Shown: positions 29,628-40,252 of the stretch, piece by piece
Layout of the letters: each line of letters starts with the position of its first letter
Numbering within the stretch: position 1 is the stretch's first letter
Origin: JBEKTW01 sp963727845
GTDB taxonomy: Bacteria > Bacteroidota > Ignavibacteria > UBA10030 > SZUA-254
Direction: 5' to 3'
DNA length: 64,000 nt
Assembly (NCBI GenBank): GCA_963727845.1
Contig: CAVSHI010000001.1
Span: forward strand, 682,001 to 746,000
Translations under genes and position numbers: made by a program
Notes under the pieces: generated by a model
Told to the model about the DNA's origin: nothing
Seen by the model: the letters and a program-made list of their open reading frames with translations, nothing else
The model's database searches: none

Positions 29628-30570
29628 ACGAGATCTTCTCCGCGACAGCTGGCTTGAGCTTTTTGGACTGTTTGCGAAGCGTATAGTCAAGCACAATGGC
29701 GCTTGCGATGTAAATGGATGAATACGTTCCTGTCGTGATGCCGATGGTGAGGGCAAAGGAGAATCCCCGGTTGACTTCACCGCCGAAGAAGAACAGGACG
29801 AGCGTAATGATGAAGATCGTTCCGGACGTTATGATCGTCCGGCTCAACACGTCATTCAGACTCTTGTTGATGAGGTCTTTCAATTCCATCGTGCGGTATA
29901 TTTTCTGGTTTTCCCGGATCCGGTCGAAGATGACGACCGTGTCGTTCATGGAAAGGCCGATGAGCGTAAGAAATGCCGCGATCATATTCTGGTCTATCTC
30001 GAAATTCGTGTACGGCGTCAGCCCGTCCACGATGGAAACCAGTCCGAGTGTCACCATGACGTCGTGGAAGAGAGAAACAAGCGCTCCAACGCCGTAGATG
30101 AACTTGAATCGAAATGCGACATACAGCGACATGGCAAGGAGCGACGAAATAACGGCGTACAATGCATTTCGTCTGAACTCCGCGCCGATCTTGGGTCCGA
30201 TCTTCTGCTCCTGCAGTACATGGGGGTTCTGGTCGGGGAATGTCCGTACGAGCGCCGCTTTGATTTTGTCGCCCACCGAGGTTCCCTCGCCCTGGAGTTG
30301 CGTCCGGACGAGGATCTTGTTGGGCTCGCCGAACACTTTAATTTCCGACCTCGGGAATCCTTCCTTATCCATCATGTTGCGAATCGTTCCGACATCGGGA
30401 GGCCGGTTGAATTCGACGATGAGCTCGGTTCCGCCGAGGAAATCGATCCCGAAGTGGTACCCTTTCACCGCGAGGGAAATCAACCCTATCGCTATGACGC
30501 TGACGGAAACCGTGTACCAGAGGTACCGCTTTCCCATGAAATCGATATTTGTCTTACGAAAAAATCGCAT
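29602..30570 (-). CDS. secF: Protein translocase subunit SecF
   Basis: 322 residues, intact. Part of SecDF, which uses the proton motive force to help SecYEG pull proteins across the membrane. The N-terminal helix is followed by FGIDFLGGTELIVEFNRPPDVGTIRN (SecF signature), then a small periplasmic domain and five more helices including VSLFHDVMVTLGLVSI and SMNDTVVIFDRIRENQ (conserved proton-path residues). The start at 30570 (MRFFRKTNIDFMGKRYLWYTVS) is typical. It is preceded by secD with a 21-nt gap and overlaps the STAS gene at its end. Confidence 0.96.
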   Translation of the reverse strand: MRFFRKTNIDFMGKRYLWYTVSVSVIAIGLISLAVKGYHFGIDFLGGTELIVEFNRPPDVGTIRNMMDKEGFPRSEIKVFGEPNKILVRTQLQGEGTSVGDKIKAALVRTFPDQNPHVLQEQKIGPKIGAEFRRNALYAVISSLLAMSLYVAFRFKFIYGVGALVSLFHDVMVTLGLVSIVDGLTPYTNFEIDQNMIAAFLTLIGLSMNDTVVIFDRIRENQKIYRTMELKDLINKSLNDVLSRTIITSGTIFIITLVLFFFGGEVNRGFSFALTIGITTGTYSSIYIASAIVLDYTLRKQSKKLKPAVAEKISYETINQGS

Positions 30571-30591
30571 TCACATTCTCCAGAATGACAA

Positions 30592-32478
30592 TTAACCGAA
30601 ATGAACGATCTTACCGCGCTCGAGCAACATTTCAATGATAACGCGGGAAATTACTACGGCGCTGAACACGCTGGCCACAATACCGATCATGAGCGTGAGA
30701 GCAAATCCCTGAACGGGGCCCGTCCCGAACTGGTACAGGATGACGCCTGTAATAAAAGCGGTCAGGTTCGCGTCGAAAATGGCCGTGAAAGCTCTCGTAT
30801 ATCCTGCGTCAATCGCGGCTGCCAGCGTTTTGCCGGTGACCGACTCTTCACGGATGCGTTCAAAAATAAGCACGTTCGCATCGACGGCGATACCCATGGT
30901 GAGAATGAGGCCCGCGATGCCGGGCAACGTGAGCGTTCCCTGAAATCCCGCCAGAACTCCCAGCACGAACAGAAGGTTCAACAGGAGCGCGATGTCTGCC
31001 ATCGTGCCGCCGGTACTGTAATATACAAGCATGAAAACGACCGTCAATCCGAATGCGAGAAGGGCAGACCAGACACCCTGCCGGATGGAGTCTTCGCCGA
31101 GTGAGGGTCCGACCGTCGCTTGCTGCACGATATCGACCGGAGCGGGCAGCGCGCCGGCCTTCAGAACGATTTCAATCAGCTTGGCTTCATCGACGTTTTC
31201 CATGCCCTCGATTTGCGATCTGCCGCCGATGATTTTCGATCGCACGACCGGCGCCGAGAAACACGCGCCGTCCATGATGATGGCGAGTCGCTTGTTGACG
31301 TTCGCGCCCGTTATCCGCGCCCATTCACGCGACCCTTCACTATTCATTTCCATTGTGACGATCGGCGTGTTGAAATTCGGGTCGATTGTCGCGTGTGCGT
31401 TGACGATCACGCCTCCGTTGATTTCCGCCTGTTTCTTCACGGCATGGAGCGCGTAGTACTTCTTCCCCTCCGTGATAAAACGGGGTTTCGCTTCCCATAC
31501 GAAGCTCATGTCGGACGGCAGTAGTCTCTTGACGTCCGGCGATTCCAGAATCCGCATCACTTTGGCTTTGTCCTCATCGGTACTGAAGACGTCGCCACTC
31601 CAATTCTGGTTTTCGTTGCTCAAAAACGGATTCGCCAGCGCGAAGAAGGGATGCTCTTTCGCTGCCTTCTCCTGTGCCTTTACCTGCTCGCCGGGAAGTG
31701 CGTTGAGAGCGGTGTCCACTTTCGACGTATCTTCATTCGAAGCCGTAGCTTTAGACGTGTCCGCCGACGTGGAGTCCGTGAGGGGTTTCCCCGCCAGCAA
31801 TTTATCGATCGAAGTGTATACTTTCGATGTGATTTCGGGGTCGATGACCAGCTTGAACTCCAGGAGTGCAGTACCCTGGAGAAGTTGCCGGACCTCTGCT
31901 TCCTTGCTGACGCCCGGAAGCTCGACGATGATTCTCCTGGCGCCCTGTTTCTGGATGGAGGGCTCGGAGACGCCATACTGATCGACACGATTGCGAACGA
32001 TTTCCATTGCCCGGTCGATGGCGTTTGAGGATTCATCCTTCAATTTCTTGACAATGTCATCGTCGCTGTCGCGGATACTGCCGTAGTACCGGCTCATCCG
32101 GATCTGGCGCGTCTGAAATTTCACTTTTAGCACATCGATGAGGTCTTCGTCGATCGATCGGGGCTCTGTGCGAATCTCCTGCATGACGGTGTTGAATGCA
32201 TCGTCTTTATTTTTCGCAAGGTCTTCGAGGAGCTTGAGGACGTTGACTTCGAGCACGACGCGCATACCGCCCTGGAGGTCAAGTCCGAGCTTGATCCGCT
32301 TGAGGCGTGCCTGTCGTATATCGTTCTCATGCTCATCCAGATACTTCAAGCTGTCCTGGCCCGTCAAACTGTGGAGAGTTTGGGTCAGTCTGTAGTCACT
32401 GTACGTTGGATAGAGGAAGTAGACGGAGAAAATGACGCAGAGAACAATGAAGATGATCTTACCGCGGTTCTTTTTCAC
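30592..32478 (-). CDS. secD: Protein translocase subunit SecD
   Basis: 628 residues, the usual separate SecD form. The N-terminal helix (KIIFIVLCVIFSVYFLYPTY) is followed by LGLDLQGGMRVVLEVNV and the periplasmic P1 domain (DGACFSAPVVRSKIIGGRSQIEGM). A central variable part includes a Ser/Thr/Ala-rich stretch around residues 225-260. The C-terminal six helices contain GIAGLILTMGIAVDANVLIFERIREE, the SecD hallmark with the conserved Asp. First gene of the minus-strand operon; secA is divergent from it across a 179-bp spacer, so Sec genes are clustered head to head. Confidence 0.96.
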   Translation of the reverse strand: MKKNRGKIIFIVLCVIFSVYFLYPTYSDYRLTQTLHSLTGQDSLKYLDEHENDIRQARLKRIKLGLDLQGGMRVVLEVNVLKLLEDLAKNKDDAFNTVMQEIRTEPRSIDEDLIDVLKVKFQTRQIRMSRYYGSIRDSDDDIVKKLKDESSNAIDRAMEIVRNRVDQYGVSEPSIQKQGARRIIVELPGVSKEAEVRQLLQGTALLEFKLVIDPEITSKVYTSIDKLLAGKPLTDSTSADTSKATASNEDTSKVDTALNALPGEQVKAQEKAAKEHPFFALANPFLSNENQNWSGDVFSTDEDKAKVMRILESPDVKRLLPSDMSFVWEAKPRFITEGKKYYALHAVKKQAEINGGVIVNAHATIDPNFNTPIVTMEMNSEGSREWARITGANVNKRLAIIMDGACFSAPVVRSKIIGGRSQIEGMENVDEAKLIEIVLKAGALPAPVDIVQQATVGPSLGEDSIRQGVWSALLAFGLTVVFMLVYYSTGGTMADIALLLNLLFVLGVLAGFQGTLTLPGIAGLILTMGIAVDANVLIFERIREESVTGKTLAAAIDAGYTRAFTAIFDANLTAFITGVILYQFGTGPVQGFALTLMIGIVASVFSAVVISRVIIEMLLERGKIVHFG

Positions 32479-32657
32479 GAGATGCTCTTAAAAACTCCTA
32501 AATTGGCAAAAGCAGGTTTGTTAGGTAACTTTCAAGCAAAAAATATAGCTTAAATTTCCATTAAAGTCAATCAGTGGCATGGGGATAATTGATTTCGGAA
32601 CAAAAATTGGTTAGATTTCAATCTCTTTTTACATAGTATTCCATAAGAACACAGGTT

Positions 32658-35600
32658 ATGCTGAAATTTCTGTCCACGCTTTTCCCGAGTAAGTCTCAGA
32701 AAACGTCCAACGCATTTTGCCAATCGTCGATGAAATCAACGGGTATTTTGAGGAATATCGAAAATTGTCCGACGAAGAGCTGAAAGCGAAGACGGAAGAA
32801 TTTCGCGGAAGGATCAAAGAGCGGATCAAAGAGATTGAAGATGAGAACACGGTTCTGAGGGAAAAGCTCAAAACGGATGAAAACCTGTCGTTCGAGGAAC
32901 GGGAGGAGATCTATACCGGGATCGAGGAAACCCAGAAACGTCTGGATGAAACGACGAAGGAAGTCCTCAATGAACTTCTTCCGGAAGCCTTCGCGGCGGC
33001 AAAGGATGCATGCCGCCGGCTCGTCGGACAATCCTGGGAGGTCACCGGGCACAAGCTTGTGTGGGAAATGGTTCCGTTTGATGTTCAACTCATCGGCGCG
33101 GTTGTGCTGCACGAGGGCAAGATCGCCGAGATGGCGACCGGTGAAGGAAAAACCCTGGTGGCAACGATGCCCATGTATCTCAACGCCCTCCCCGGAAGAG
33201 GCGTTCACCTCGTCACCGTCAACGATTATCTCGCACTGCGCGACAGCCAATGGATGGGAAAGGTGTTTGAGGTGCTCGGGCTCACTGTCGGATGTATCCA
33301 GGCGCAAATGGAGCCCGCCCAGCGGCGGAAGGAATATGGCTGCGACATCACCTACGGGACGAACAACGAATTCGGATTCGACTACCTGCGCGATAATATG
33401 GTCGTCCGTCCCGAAGACCTCGTCCACCGGCAGTACTACTACGCAATTGTCGACGAGGTGGACTCCGTCCTTATCGACGAGGCCCGAACGCCCCTCATTA
33501 TCAGCGGTCCGGTGCAGACCGAAGACCACACGTTCGCCGAGATGAAGCCGTTCGTCGAGCGGCTGGTAAATGCGCAGCGCAATTTCGTTACGAAAATTGT
33601 CGCCGAGGCTGAGAAGTATCTGCAGGAAGGGAAGGAAGAGGAAGCCGGCGTGCAGATATTCCGGGCGTACCGGGGCCTGCCGAAACATAACCGGTTGACG
33701 AAACTCCTCTCCGAGCCGGCCAATAAGAAACTCATGCTGTCCACGGAAAGTGAGTATTTGCGCGAGCAGTCCCGGCGGATGCACGAGATTGACGACGAGC
33801 TGTATTACGCGATTGATGAAAAGGACCACTCCATCAATCTGAGCGATAAAGGCCGGGACGTTCTCTCCGGCTCGGGACGCGATAAGGATTTCTTTGTATT
33901 ACCGGATGTTGGAACGGAAATCGCAAACCTGGAGAACGATAAATCCCTCACCGACGAACAGCGGCAGCAGAAGAAGGATGAGCTGAATCTTCTCTATGCC
34001 GAGCGAAGCGACGGTATCCACACCGTAACACAGCTCCTCCGGGCATACTCGTTGTATGAGAAAGATGATGAGTATGTCGTCACCGACGACGGGAAGGTGA
34101 TGATTGTCGACGAGTTTACCGGCCGCCTCCTGCACGGTCGCCGCTACTCCGACGGATTGCATCAGGCAATTGAGGCAAAGGAAGGTGTGAAAGTCGAGCG
34201 CGACACGCAGACGCTGGCGACCATTACCCTTCAAAATTATTTTCGACTCTATAAGAAACTCGCCGGCATGACCGGCACCGCCGAAACCGAAGCGTCGGAA
34301 TTTTTCGAGATCTACAAGCTCAACGTCGTGGTCGTTCCGACCAACAAGCCAATGATTCGTGACGATTCCGATGACGTTATCTACAAGACGAAGCGCGAAA
34401 AATACAATGCCGTCATAGAAGCGATCCAGGCGATGCGGAAAGTCAACCGGCCCGTACTCGTGGGAACCACGAGCGTCGAGGTCTCCGAGACGCTCAGCCG
34501 GATGCTCAAGCGCATCGGAGTTCCCCACAATGTGTTGAACGCCAAGCATCATCAACGCGAAGCGGAGATTATCGCGTACGCAGGCTTGCCGGGCGCCATA
34601 ACAATCGCGACGAACATGGCAGGCCGCGGAACGGATATCAAGCTCGGTCCGGGCGTCGCGGATGCAGGAGGTTTGCACATCGTCGGTACGGAGCGGCATG
34701 AAGCCCGCCGTATCGACCGCCAGCTGCGCGGGCGTGCCGGACGCCAGGGGGATCCGGGATCCTCCCTGTTCTATCTTTCCCTCGAAGACGACCTGATGAG
34801 GCTCTTCGGCAGCGACAGGATCGCGAGTATAATGGAACGATTGGGATTGAAAGAAGGCGACGTCATCCAGCATCCGATGATCACCCGCTCCGTTCAGCGC
34901 GCCCAGAAGAAGGTCGAGGAGAACAATTTCGCCATCCGCAAGCGACTGCTCGAGTACGACAACGTGATGAATCAACAACGCGAAGTTGTCTATTCCCGCC
35001 GCCGTCACGCACTGCTCGGCGACCAGCTGCGCGAGGATATTTTCGAGATGCTGAGAGACCTCGTCGACAAAATCGTCGACAAATACTATGAGCTGGGAGA
35101 AATCGAACCCTTGAAGGAGGCCCTGCGGACGAACCTGCTCGTCGATTTCGCGATTACCGCCGAGAGGTGGCAAACCATGGGGAAGGAAGGCGTGAGAGAA
35201 GAAGTGCTCAAAGCCGCCCTTGGTTTCTACAAACGCAAAGAGGAGCGTATCGGCTCGGACAATCTGGCGATGCTTGAAAAAATGGTCGCCCTCCAGGTCA
35301 TCGATGAAAAATGGAAAGACCACCTCCGCGAAATGGACGATCTGAAAGAAGGCATCCACCTTCGTGCCTACGGGCAGAAAGATCCTTTGATAGAGTATAA
35401 GACCGAGTCTTTCAACATGTTCGTGGAATTGCTGGACATGGTCAGCACGGAGACTCTCAATCTGGTCTTCAAGTTGTTCCCCACGCCGGCACAGGAGATG
35501 CCCGCCCGCCGGGCGCCGCGTGCACCGCGACCCCAGGACATGAGATTGTCGCACGACTCCGCTCTCGGCATGGGGTTCCAGGGAAATCATGAGCCGATCC

Positions 35601-35746
35601 CGAGCGAGGAGGTTGCGGGCGAAGGGGGGAAATCCCGGCAGGAAAAACCAAGACCGCAGCCCGTCCGCGTCGGTGAAAAAACGGGCAGGAATGACCCGTG
35701 TCCATGCGGAAGCGGGAAAAAATTCAAGCATTGCCACGGAAAGTGA
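32658..35746 (+). CDS. secA: Preprotein translocase ATPase SecA (frameshift near N-terminus)
   Basis: About 1,029 residues when rejoined. SecA drives post-translational secretion through SecYEG. The natural start is ATG 32658 (MLKFLSTLFPSKSQK). A missing base within CAGAAAACG near 32697 shifts into the long frame, KNVQRILPIVDEINGYFEEY. Walker A-type MATGEGKTL, DEVDSVLIDEARTPLIISGP, the helicase motif GTTSVEVSE, TNMAGRGTDIKLG and the QLRGRAGRQGDPGSS motif are all intact. The C-terminus carries the zinc-binding NDPCPCGSGKKFKHCHGK (Cys-x-Cys...Cys-His). A truncated start without the first 20 residues would lose the membrane-binding N-terminal helix, so I take the shift to be an error. Confidence 0.95.
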
Positions 35747-35886
35747 CAACGATCCCTGGAAAGAAGTCGGACAGAGATCTCTCTCCGCGCAAGTTCCGGA
35801 CCGCAAAATCTTTCAAGAACGAGAGGGCTAACCGCTTTACCGCAAACGTCGCATTTTCCAATTCCACTTATGAAAGGAGCCACAGC

Positions 35887-37546
35887 GTGAATTTCATGAT
35901 GATAAGAATTGCAGTCGTTTGTCTGGCGTGGAGTGCGATTGCCGTTGCGCAAAACCAGACCCAGCCCGACACGATCACCCGCCAGAACGTCGTTGGTGCA
36001 GAACACATCATCGGTTTAAAATTTACGGATGCGAAACGCGATTCGATGCTCGACGGGTTGAATGACCAGCGTGCAAATTATGAGAACATCCGGAAGGTAC
36101 GCCTTCCGAACGATGTTCCGCCTGCGATTCTCTTCAACCCGATTCCCGTTGGAATGAAGTTCGATACGGAGAAGAAGCCATTCAAACTTGGTGAGGCAGA
36201 GGCGGTCGCAATGCCCTCTCACTACCAGGAAATCGCATTTTATTCGGTGGGCCAGCTCGGCCAGCTTATTAAGTCGCGGAAGATCACGTCTCAACAGCTG
36301 ACTGAGCTGTATATCGCGCGGCTCAGGAAATTCGGCCCGAGACTTCATTGCGTAGTCGCACTTATGGAATCCACTGCGATTTCGCAGGCGGTGCGCGCCG
36401 ACCGGGAACTCGCGTCGGGGAAATACCGGGGACCGCTCCATGGAATTCCGTACGGGGTGAAAGATGTATTCGCCGCGCGCGGGGCCCCGACCACGTGGGG
36501 CTCGGCGGCGTACAAAAATCAGGTGATCGACGAAAACGCGACGGTTATCAGTCGCCTTGAAGATGCCGGTGCAATCCTGGTCGCAAAACTTTCCATGGGC
36601 GAGCTTGCCATGGGCGATGTGTGGTTCGGCGGAATGACCCGCAGCCCGTGGGATACATCAAAGGGCTCAAGCGGGTCTTCGGCAGGCCCCGCATCTGCGA
36701 CGGCCGCCGGCCTGGTGGCATTCTCCGTTGGCACGGAAACCTGGGGCTCGATCGTCTCCCCGTCGTCGGTGTGCGCCACGACCGGTCTCCGCCCGACCTA
36801 CGGCCGTGTAAGCCGTACAGGAGTGATGGCGTTGAGTTGGTCCATGGACAAAATCGGGCCCATCTGTCGCTCGTCGGAAGATTGCGCGATCGTCTTCAAT
36901 GCAATCTATGGGCCGGATGGAAAAGACCAGACGCTGTACGACCTGCCATTCAACTATGATCCTTCCATCGACTTTACGAAGTTGAGAGTCGGTTACCTGA
37001 AAAGCGATTTTGATAGCGCTAAAGAAAACAGAGCGAGCAACGCCGCGGCTTTTGAAGTGTTTCGCTCGCTCGGAATGAAACTTCTCCCCATCAAACTGCC
37101 GAAGTATCCGGTGAACGACCTGGTGATTATCCTCAGCGCGGAGGCCGGAGCGGAGTTCGACGATCTGACCCGGTCCGGGAAAGACGACCAGCTCGTCCGG
37201 CAGGACAAAGAGGCCTGGCCGAAACGCCTTTCGACTCTCGCGATTCATACCGGCGGTGGAGTATATACAGGCAAACCGTGTGCGTTATCTGCTGGTCCAG
37301 GATATGGAAAAACTCATGAATGAAGTCGACGTGTATCTGGCCCCGCCCGAACAGGGGGATAATCTTCTCCTCACGAATCTTACGGGACACCCCTGCGTTG
37401 TGTTTCCCAATGGGTTTTCGAGAGCCGGCGTTCCCTCGAGTATCACGTTGATCGGTAAACTCTTCGATGAGGCCACAATCCTTGCCGTCGCGAAGGCCTT
37501 TCAGGATGCGACCGAGTTTCATCTCCGGCATCCGAGGCTCGATTAG
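35887..37546 (+). CDS. Amidase signature family protein, exported (frameshift)
   Basis: Start GTG 35887 is preceded by AAGGAG (35874-35879) at ideal spacing and gives NFMMIRIAVVCLAWSAIAVAQ, a signal peptide. The amidase signature Ser-cisSer-Lys triad is visible: Lys in GIPYGVKDVFAARG, then TSKGSSGSSAGPASATAAGLVAFSVGTETWGSI with the SSGSSAG motif. An N-terminal extension (residues about 20-95) precedes the catalytic domain. The frame breaks near 37240; a +1 shift continues with EYIQANRVRYLLVQDMEKLM and VDVYLAPP to the stop at 37544-37546. About 550 aa. A periplasmic amide hydrolase is likely; the substrate is unknown. It ends 15 nt before era. Confidence 0.85.
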
Positions 37547-37561
37547 CATTGCCGTTTGTCG

Positions 37562-38509
37562 ATGGAAACTGATCATCGGAAAAATAGCGTGGAGGATTTT
37601 CGCTCAGGGTACGTAGCGATCGTCGGCGATCCCAATGTCGGCAAGTCAACGCTCATGAACGCACTGATCGGTCAGAAGATTTCCATCGTTACGAACAAAC
37701 CCCAGACCACCCGTCATAAAATCCTCGGTATTCTTTCGAAGGACCGGTATCAAGTCGTTTTCCTGGACACGCCCGGATTGCTGAAGCCGAAGTACCTCCT
37801 CCACGAGGCCATGATGAAATTCGCTCATTCAGCCATAAACGATGCCGATATCATCCTCTTTATGATAGAGGCGAACAACCCGCAAACAGGTCCCGAAATT
37901 GAACATGATGCCGCGTTCCAGGTGCTCAAAGGACTGAAAAAGCGGGTCTATCTCGTCATCAACAAGACCGACCTGATCGCGAAGCAGGATGTTTTGCCGA
38001 TCATCGCATTTTATTCCGGGAAGTATCAGTTCAAAGAGACATTTCCGATTTCCGCGCTGAAACTTGATGGAACCGCGGAATTGTTGACTACCATCGTCAG
38101 CGATTTGCCGGAGCATCCTGCCTTCTATCCCGAAGACATTGTGAGTGAACAGCACGAGCGGTTCTTTGTGGGGGAGATTATCCGGGAAAAGATTTTCGAA
38201 AAATTTCGCGATGAGGTTCCCTACTCGACCACCGTCGACGTCATTGAATTCAAGGAGCGGGAGGGAAGGAAGGATGTCATCAGCGCTGAGATCTACGTCG
38301 AGCGACAATCGCAAAAAGGGATACTTATCGGAAGGCAGGGCGCCGCGCTGAAGCAGGTGGGCGAGCTTGCCCGCAAGGACATCGAGGTGTTCCTGGGCCG
38401 TCCGGTCTTTCTCGAATTGCATGTGAAGGTCCGTGAAAAATGGAGGGACACGAAGGCCTGGCTTCAACGTCTCGGCTATGAGGGGGAAGGGGATCCCGCC
38501 GGGTCATGA
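37562..38509 (+). CDS. era: GTPase Era (ribosome assembly)
   Basis: About 315 residues, intact. Era binds 16S rRNA 3' end and supports 30S maturation. G1 GDPNVGKSTL, G2 TTRHKILGI, G3 DTPGLL, G4 NKTDLI and G5 SALKLDG are all present. The KH domain contains ISAEIYVERQSQKGILIGRQGAALKQVG. Start taken at ATG 37562; a TTG at 37556 is possible. The stop overlaps the ATG of the EamA transporter (ATGA at 38506-38509). Confidence 0.96.
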   Translation: METDHRKNSVEDFRSGYVAIVGDPNVGKSTLMNALIGQKISIVTNKPQTTRHKILGILSKDRYQVVFLDTPGLLKPKYLLHEAMMKFAHSAINDADIILFMIEANNPQTGPEIEHDAAFQVLKGLKKRVYLVINKTDLIAKQDVLPIIAFYSGKYQFKETFPISALKLDGTAELLTTIVSDLPEHPAFYPEDIVSEQHERFFVGEIIREKIFEKFRDEVPYSTTVDVIEFKEREGRKDVISAEIYVERQSQKGILIGRQGAALKQVGELARKDIEVFLGRPVFLELHVKVREKWRDTKAWLQRLGYEGEGDPAGS

Positions 38510-39441
38510 ATTCGGAACGCCTGCGCATGGTCGCGGGTTTCGCCGTCATCGCGATTCTCTGGGGGTCAACATGGCTTGCAATCAAGATCGGGCTGGAAAG
38601 CATTTCCCCATTCTTCGGTGTCGCCATCCGTTTCACCGTTGCGGTGGCGGCCTTGTTCATTCTCGTCCGGCTGCGACGGGAGCGATTTCTATTTGACCGG
38701 ACTTCCCTGATGCTGTACGCGAACCTGGGCGTGCTTTCGTTCAGCGTTCCGTATGCGTTGGTATACTGGGGAGAACAATACGTTGCCTCCGGTCTCGCAT
38801 CCATTTTGTTTGCAATTTATCCGTTCGTCGTTGCCGTCGGTTCGCATTTCCTGCTGCCCGGGGAGCGATTGAATCCCAGCAAACTGGGCGGCATCGTTCT
38901 GGGATTCGCGGGCCTGGTGATCATTTTCTGGTCGGATATCCATCTCGGAACGTCGAGTGCGTTGGGCATGGGCGCGATCCTGCTGAGCACCGGCATGCAG
39001 GCTGCGTCGCTGATTTTCGTGAAACGAAAACACAAGGATATCAGCCCAACGGTAATGACGTTGGGTGGCATGATTGTCGGCGTTTGTATCATGTACGTCG
39101 TCGCGTTCTCACTCGAGAACACTTCCGATATCCACCTCGACGCGCGGAGTATCGGATCGATTCTGTATCTCGGGACCTTTGGTACGGTCGTCACATTTGT
39201 CATCTACTACTGGTTGCTGAAGAAGGTGGAAGCTGTCTATCTATCGCTTGTTTCACTCGTTTCGCCGGTGCTGGCCGTGACGCTGGGAGCATTGCTGCTG
39301 AATGAAATTCTCTCCCCACGGACTTTTGCCGGAGCCGGACTGGTGTTCGCCGGTCTCCTGGTGGCAAACAGAAAAGACCTTCTTGCCGCCATGCGAAAAA
39401 AGAGGGAACGCCTGCTTTCTCAAAAAGAAATGGAGCGCTGA
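38506..39441 (+). CDS. EamA/DMT family permease
   Basis: 311 residues with about ten predicted helices in two EamA repeats (first: AVIAILWGSTWLAIKIGLESISP; second starting around ALGMGAILLSTGMQAASLIFV). DMT transporters export metabolites or take up nucleotide-derived compounds; the substrate is not predictable. Loop between repeats contains IIFWSDIHLGTSS. Translationally coupled to era by ATGA overlap and followed 6 nt later by the epimerase gene, though the functional link is not obvious. Confidence 0.9.
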   Translation: MNSERLRMVAGFAVIAILWGSTWLAIKIGLESISPFFGVAIRFTVAVAALFILVRLRRERFLFDRTSLMLYANLGVLSFSVPYALVYWGEQYVASGLASILFAIYPFVVAVGSHFLLPGERLNPSKLGGIVLGFAGLVIIFWSDIHLGTSSALGMGAILLSTGMQAASLIFVKRKHKDISPTVMTLGGMIVGVCIMYVVAFSLENTSDIHLDARSIGSILYLGTFGTVVTFVIYYWLLKKVEAVYLSLVSLVSPVLAVTLGALLLNEILSPRTFAGAGLVFAGLLVANRKDLLAAMRKKRERLLSQKEMER

Positions 39442-39447
39442 ACTGTC

Positions 39448-39858
39448 ATGTTTAAAAGACTTTCACACGTCGGTATTGCTGTCAGGAATCTGGAGGCGGC
39501 TTTGGATATATTTTCCCGGCTCCTGAACGTGAAGGTTCCCGGGAGCGAGGCCGTCGTCGATCAAAAGGTGCGGCTCGCGTTGATCCATGCCGGCAACACA
39601 TCTCTTGAGCTGCTGGAAGCGACTTCACCGGATTCTCCGATCGCAAAGTTCGTTGAGAAAAGGGGGGAAGGTATTCATCATCTTTCTTTCGAAGTGGACG
39701 ATATCCGGGCTGAGCTCATACGATTGAAAGCCGAAGGATATCAGCTCATCGATGAACAGCCGCGGCGTGGCGCGGGCGGGCATTTGGTGGCCTTCGTCCA
39801 TCCCAGATCTACGAACGGCGTGTTGATTGAGATCTGTCAGAAGATTGTGGATTCCTGA
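39448..39858 (+). CDS. mce: Methylmalonyl-CoA epimerase (VOC fold)
   Basis: 136 residues, intact. Interconverts (R)- and (S)-methylmalonyl-CoA in the propionate/succinate pathway. The vicinal-oxygen-chelate pattern is clear: FKRLSHVGIAVRNLEAAL (His ligand near residue 6), LALIHAGNTSLELLEATSP (Glu), GEGIHHLSFEVDDI (His) and NGVLIEICQ (final Glu). The family's usual length. No methylmalonyl-CoA mutase gene is in the window. Confidence 0.92.
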   Translation: MFKRLSHVGIAVRNLEAALDIFSRLLNVKVPGSEAVVDQKVRLALIHAGNTSLELLEATSPDSPIAKFVEKRGEGIHHLSFEVDDIRAELIRLKAEGYQLIDEQPRRGAGGHLVAFVHPRSTNGVLIEICQKIVDS

Positions 39859-40252
39859 GAGGATGTGTCCCACGTTCGGCGCCGTTGGCCCTGCGACCCT
39901 CACCCTATAATTCCTCCACCAAAAAGACGGCGGACAGGTCTCCCACCAGTGGGAGCGGGATGTCACGTCGCTTCCCCTTCACTGCTTGTAGAGAAGTCGA
40001 AGATCCCGCCTTGGCGGGAAAGGGCAGGGGATGAGTTCGGTGCGAATGCTTGCTTTTCACTGCCACCAACGTTCCCAAATGGAATTTGGGAACGTACCAT
40101 GACTGCAACCTTCGCAAGGTTCGCGTAGATAAAGGTAACCTTCAGCCCTGAATTTACCCTGCAGAAGGTTACCTTTTGCCTGTCCTTGCGAAGGTTTGCC
40201 GTGCAGTTGATTGATTTTGATATTCTGCCGTCCCTTCTTACCTTGAAATATC
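39859..40252. repeat. Intergenic spacer full of inverted repeats
   Basis: 394 bases with no gene. At 40070-40094 lies a perfect hairpin with arms CGTTCCCAAAT and ATTTGGGAACG and loop GGA. A larger palindrome follows: outer arms AACCTTCGCAAGG (40107-40119) and CCTTGCGAAGGTT (40184-40196), inner arms AAGGTAACCTTC (40132) and GAAGGTTACCTT (40163). The GGTTACC arms recur at 56488-56533. Earlier in the spacer are CCACCAGTGGG and CCCGCCTTGGCGGG. These look like small non-autonomous repeats; one or more may terminate transcription from mce. Confidence 0.75.

Noticed and set aside
32658..32720. Programmed frameshift at the secA start
   Set aside because: No slippery heptamer or downstream structure; a missing A in the AAAA run explains it, in line with other homopolymer errors in the window.
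32696..33829. 377-residue minus-strand frame
   Set aside because: Antisense to the secA 5' half with no protein-like motif.
33899..35806. 635-residue minus-strand frame
   Set aside because: Antisense shadow of secA; no recognisable domain.
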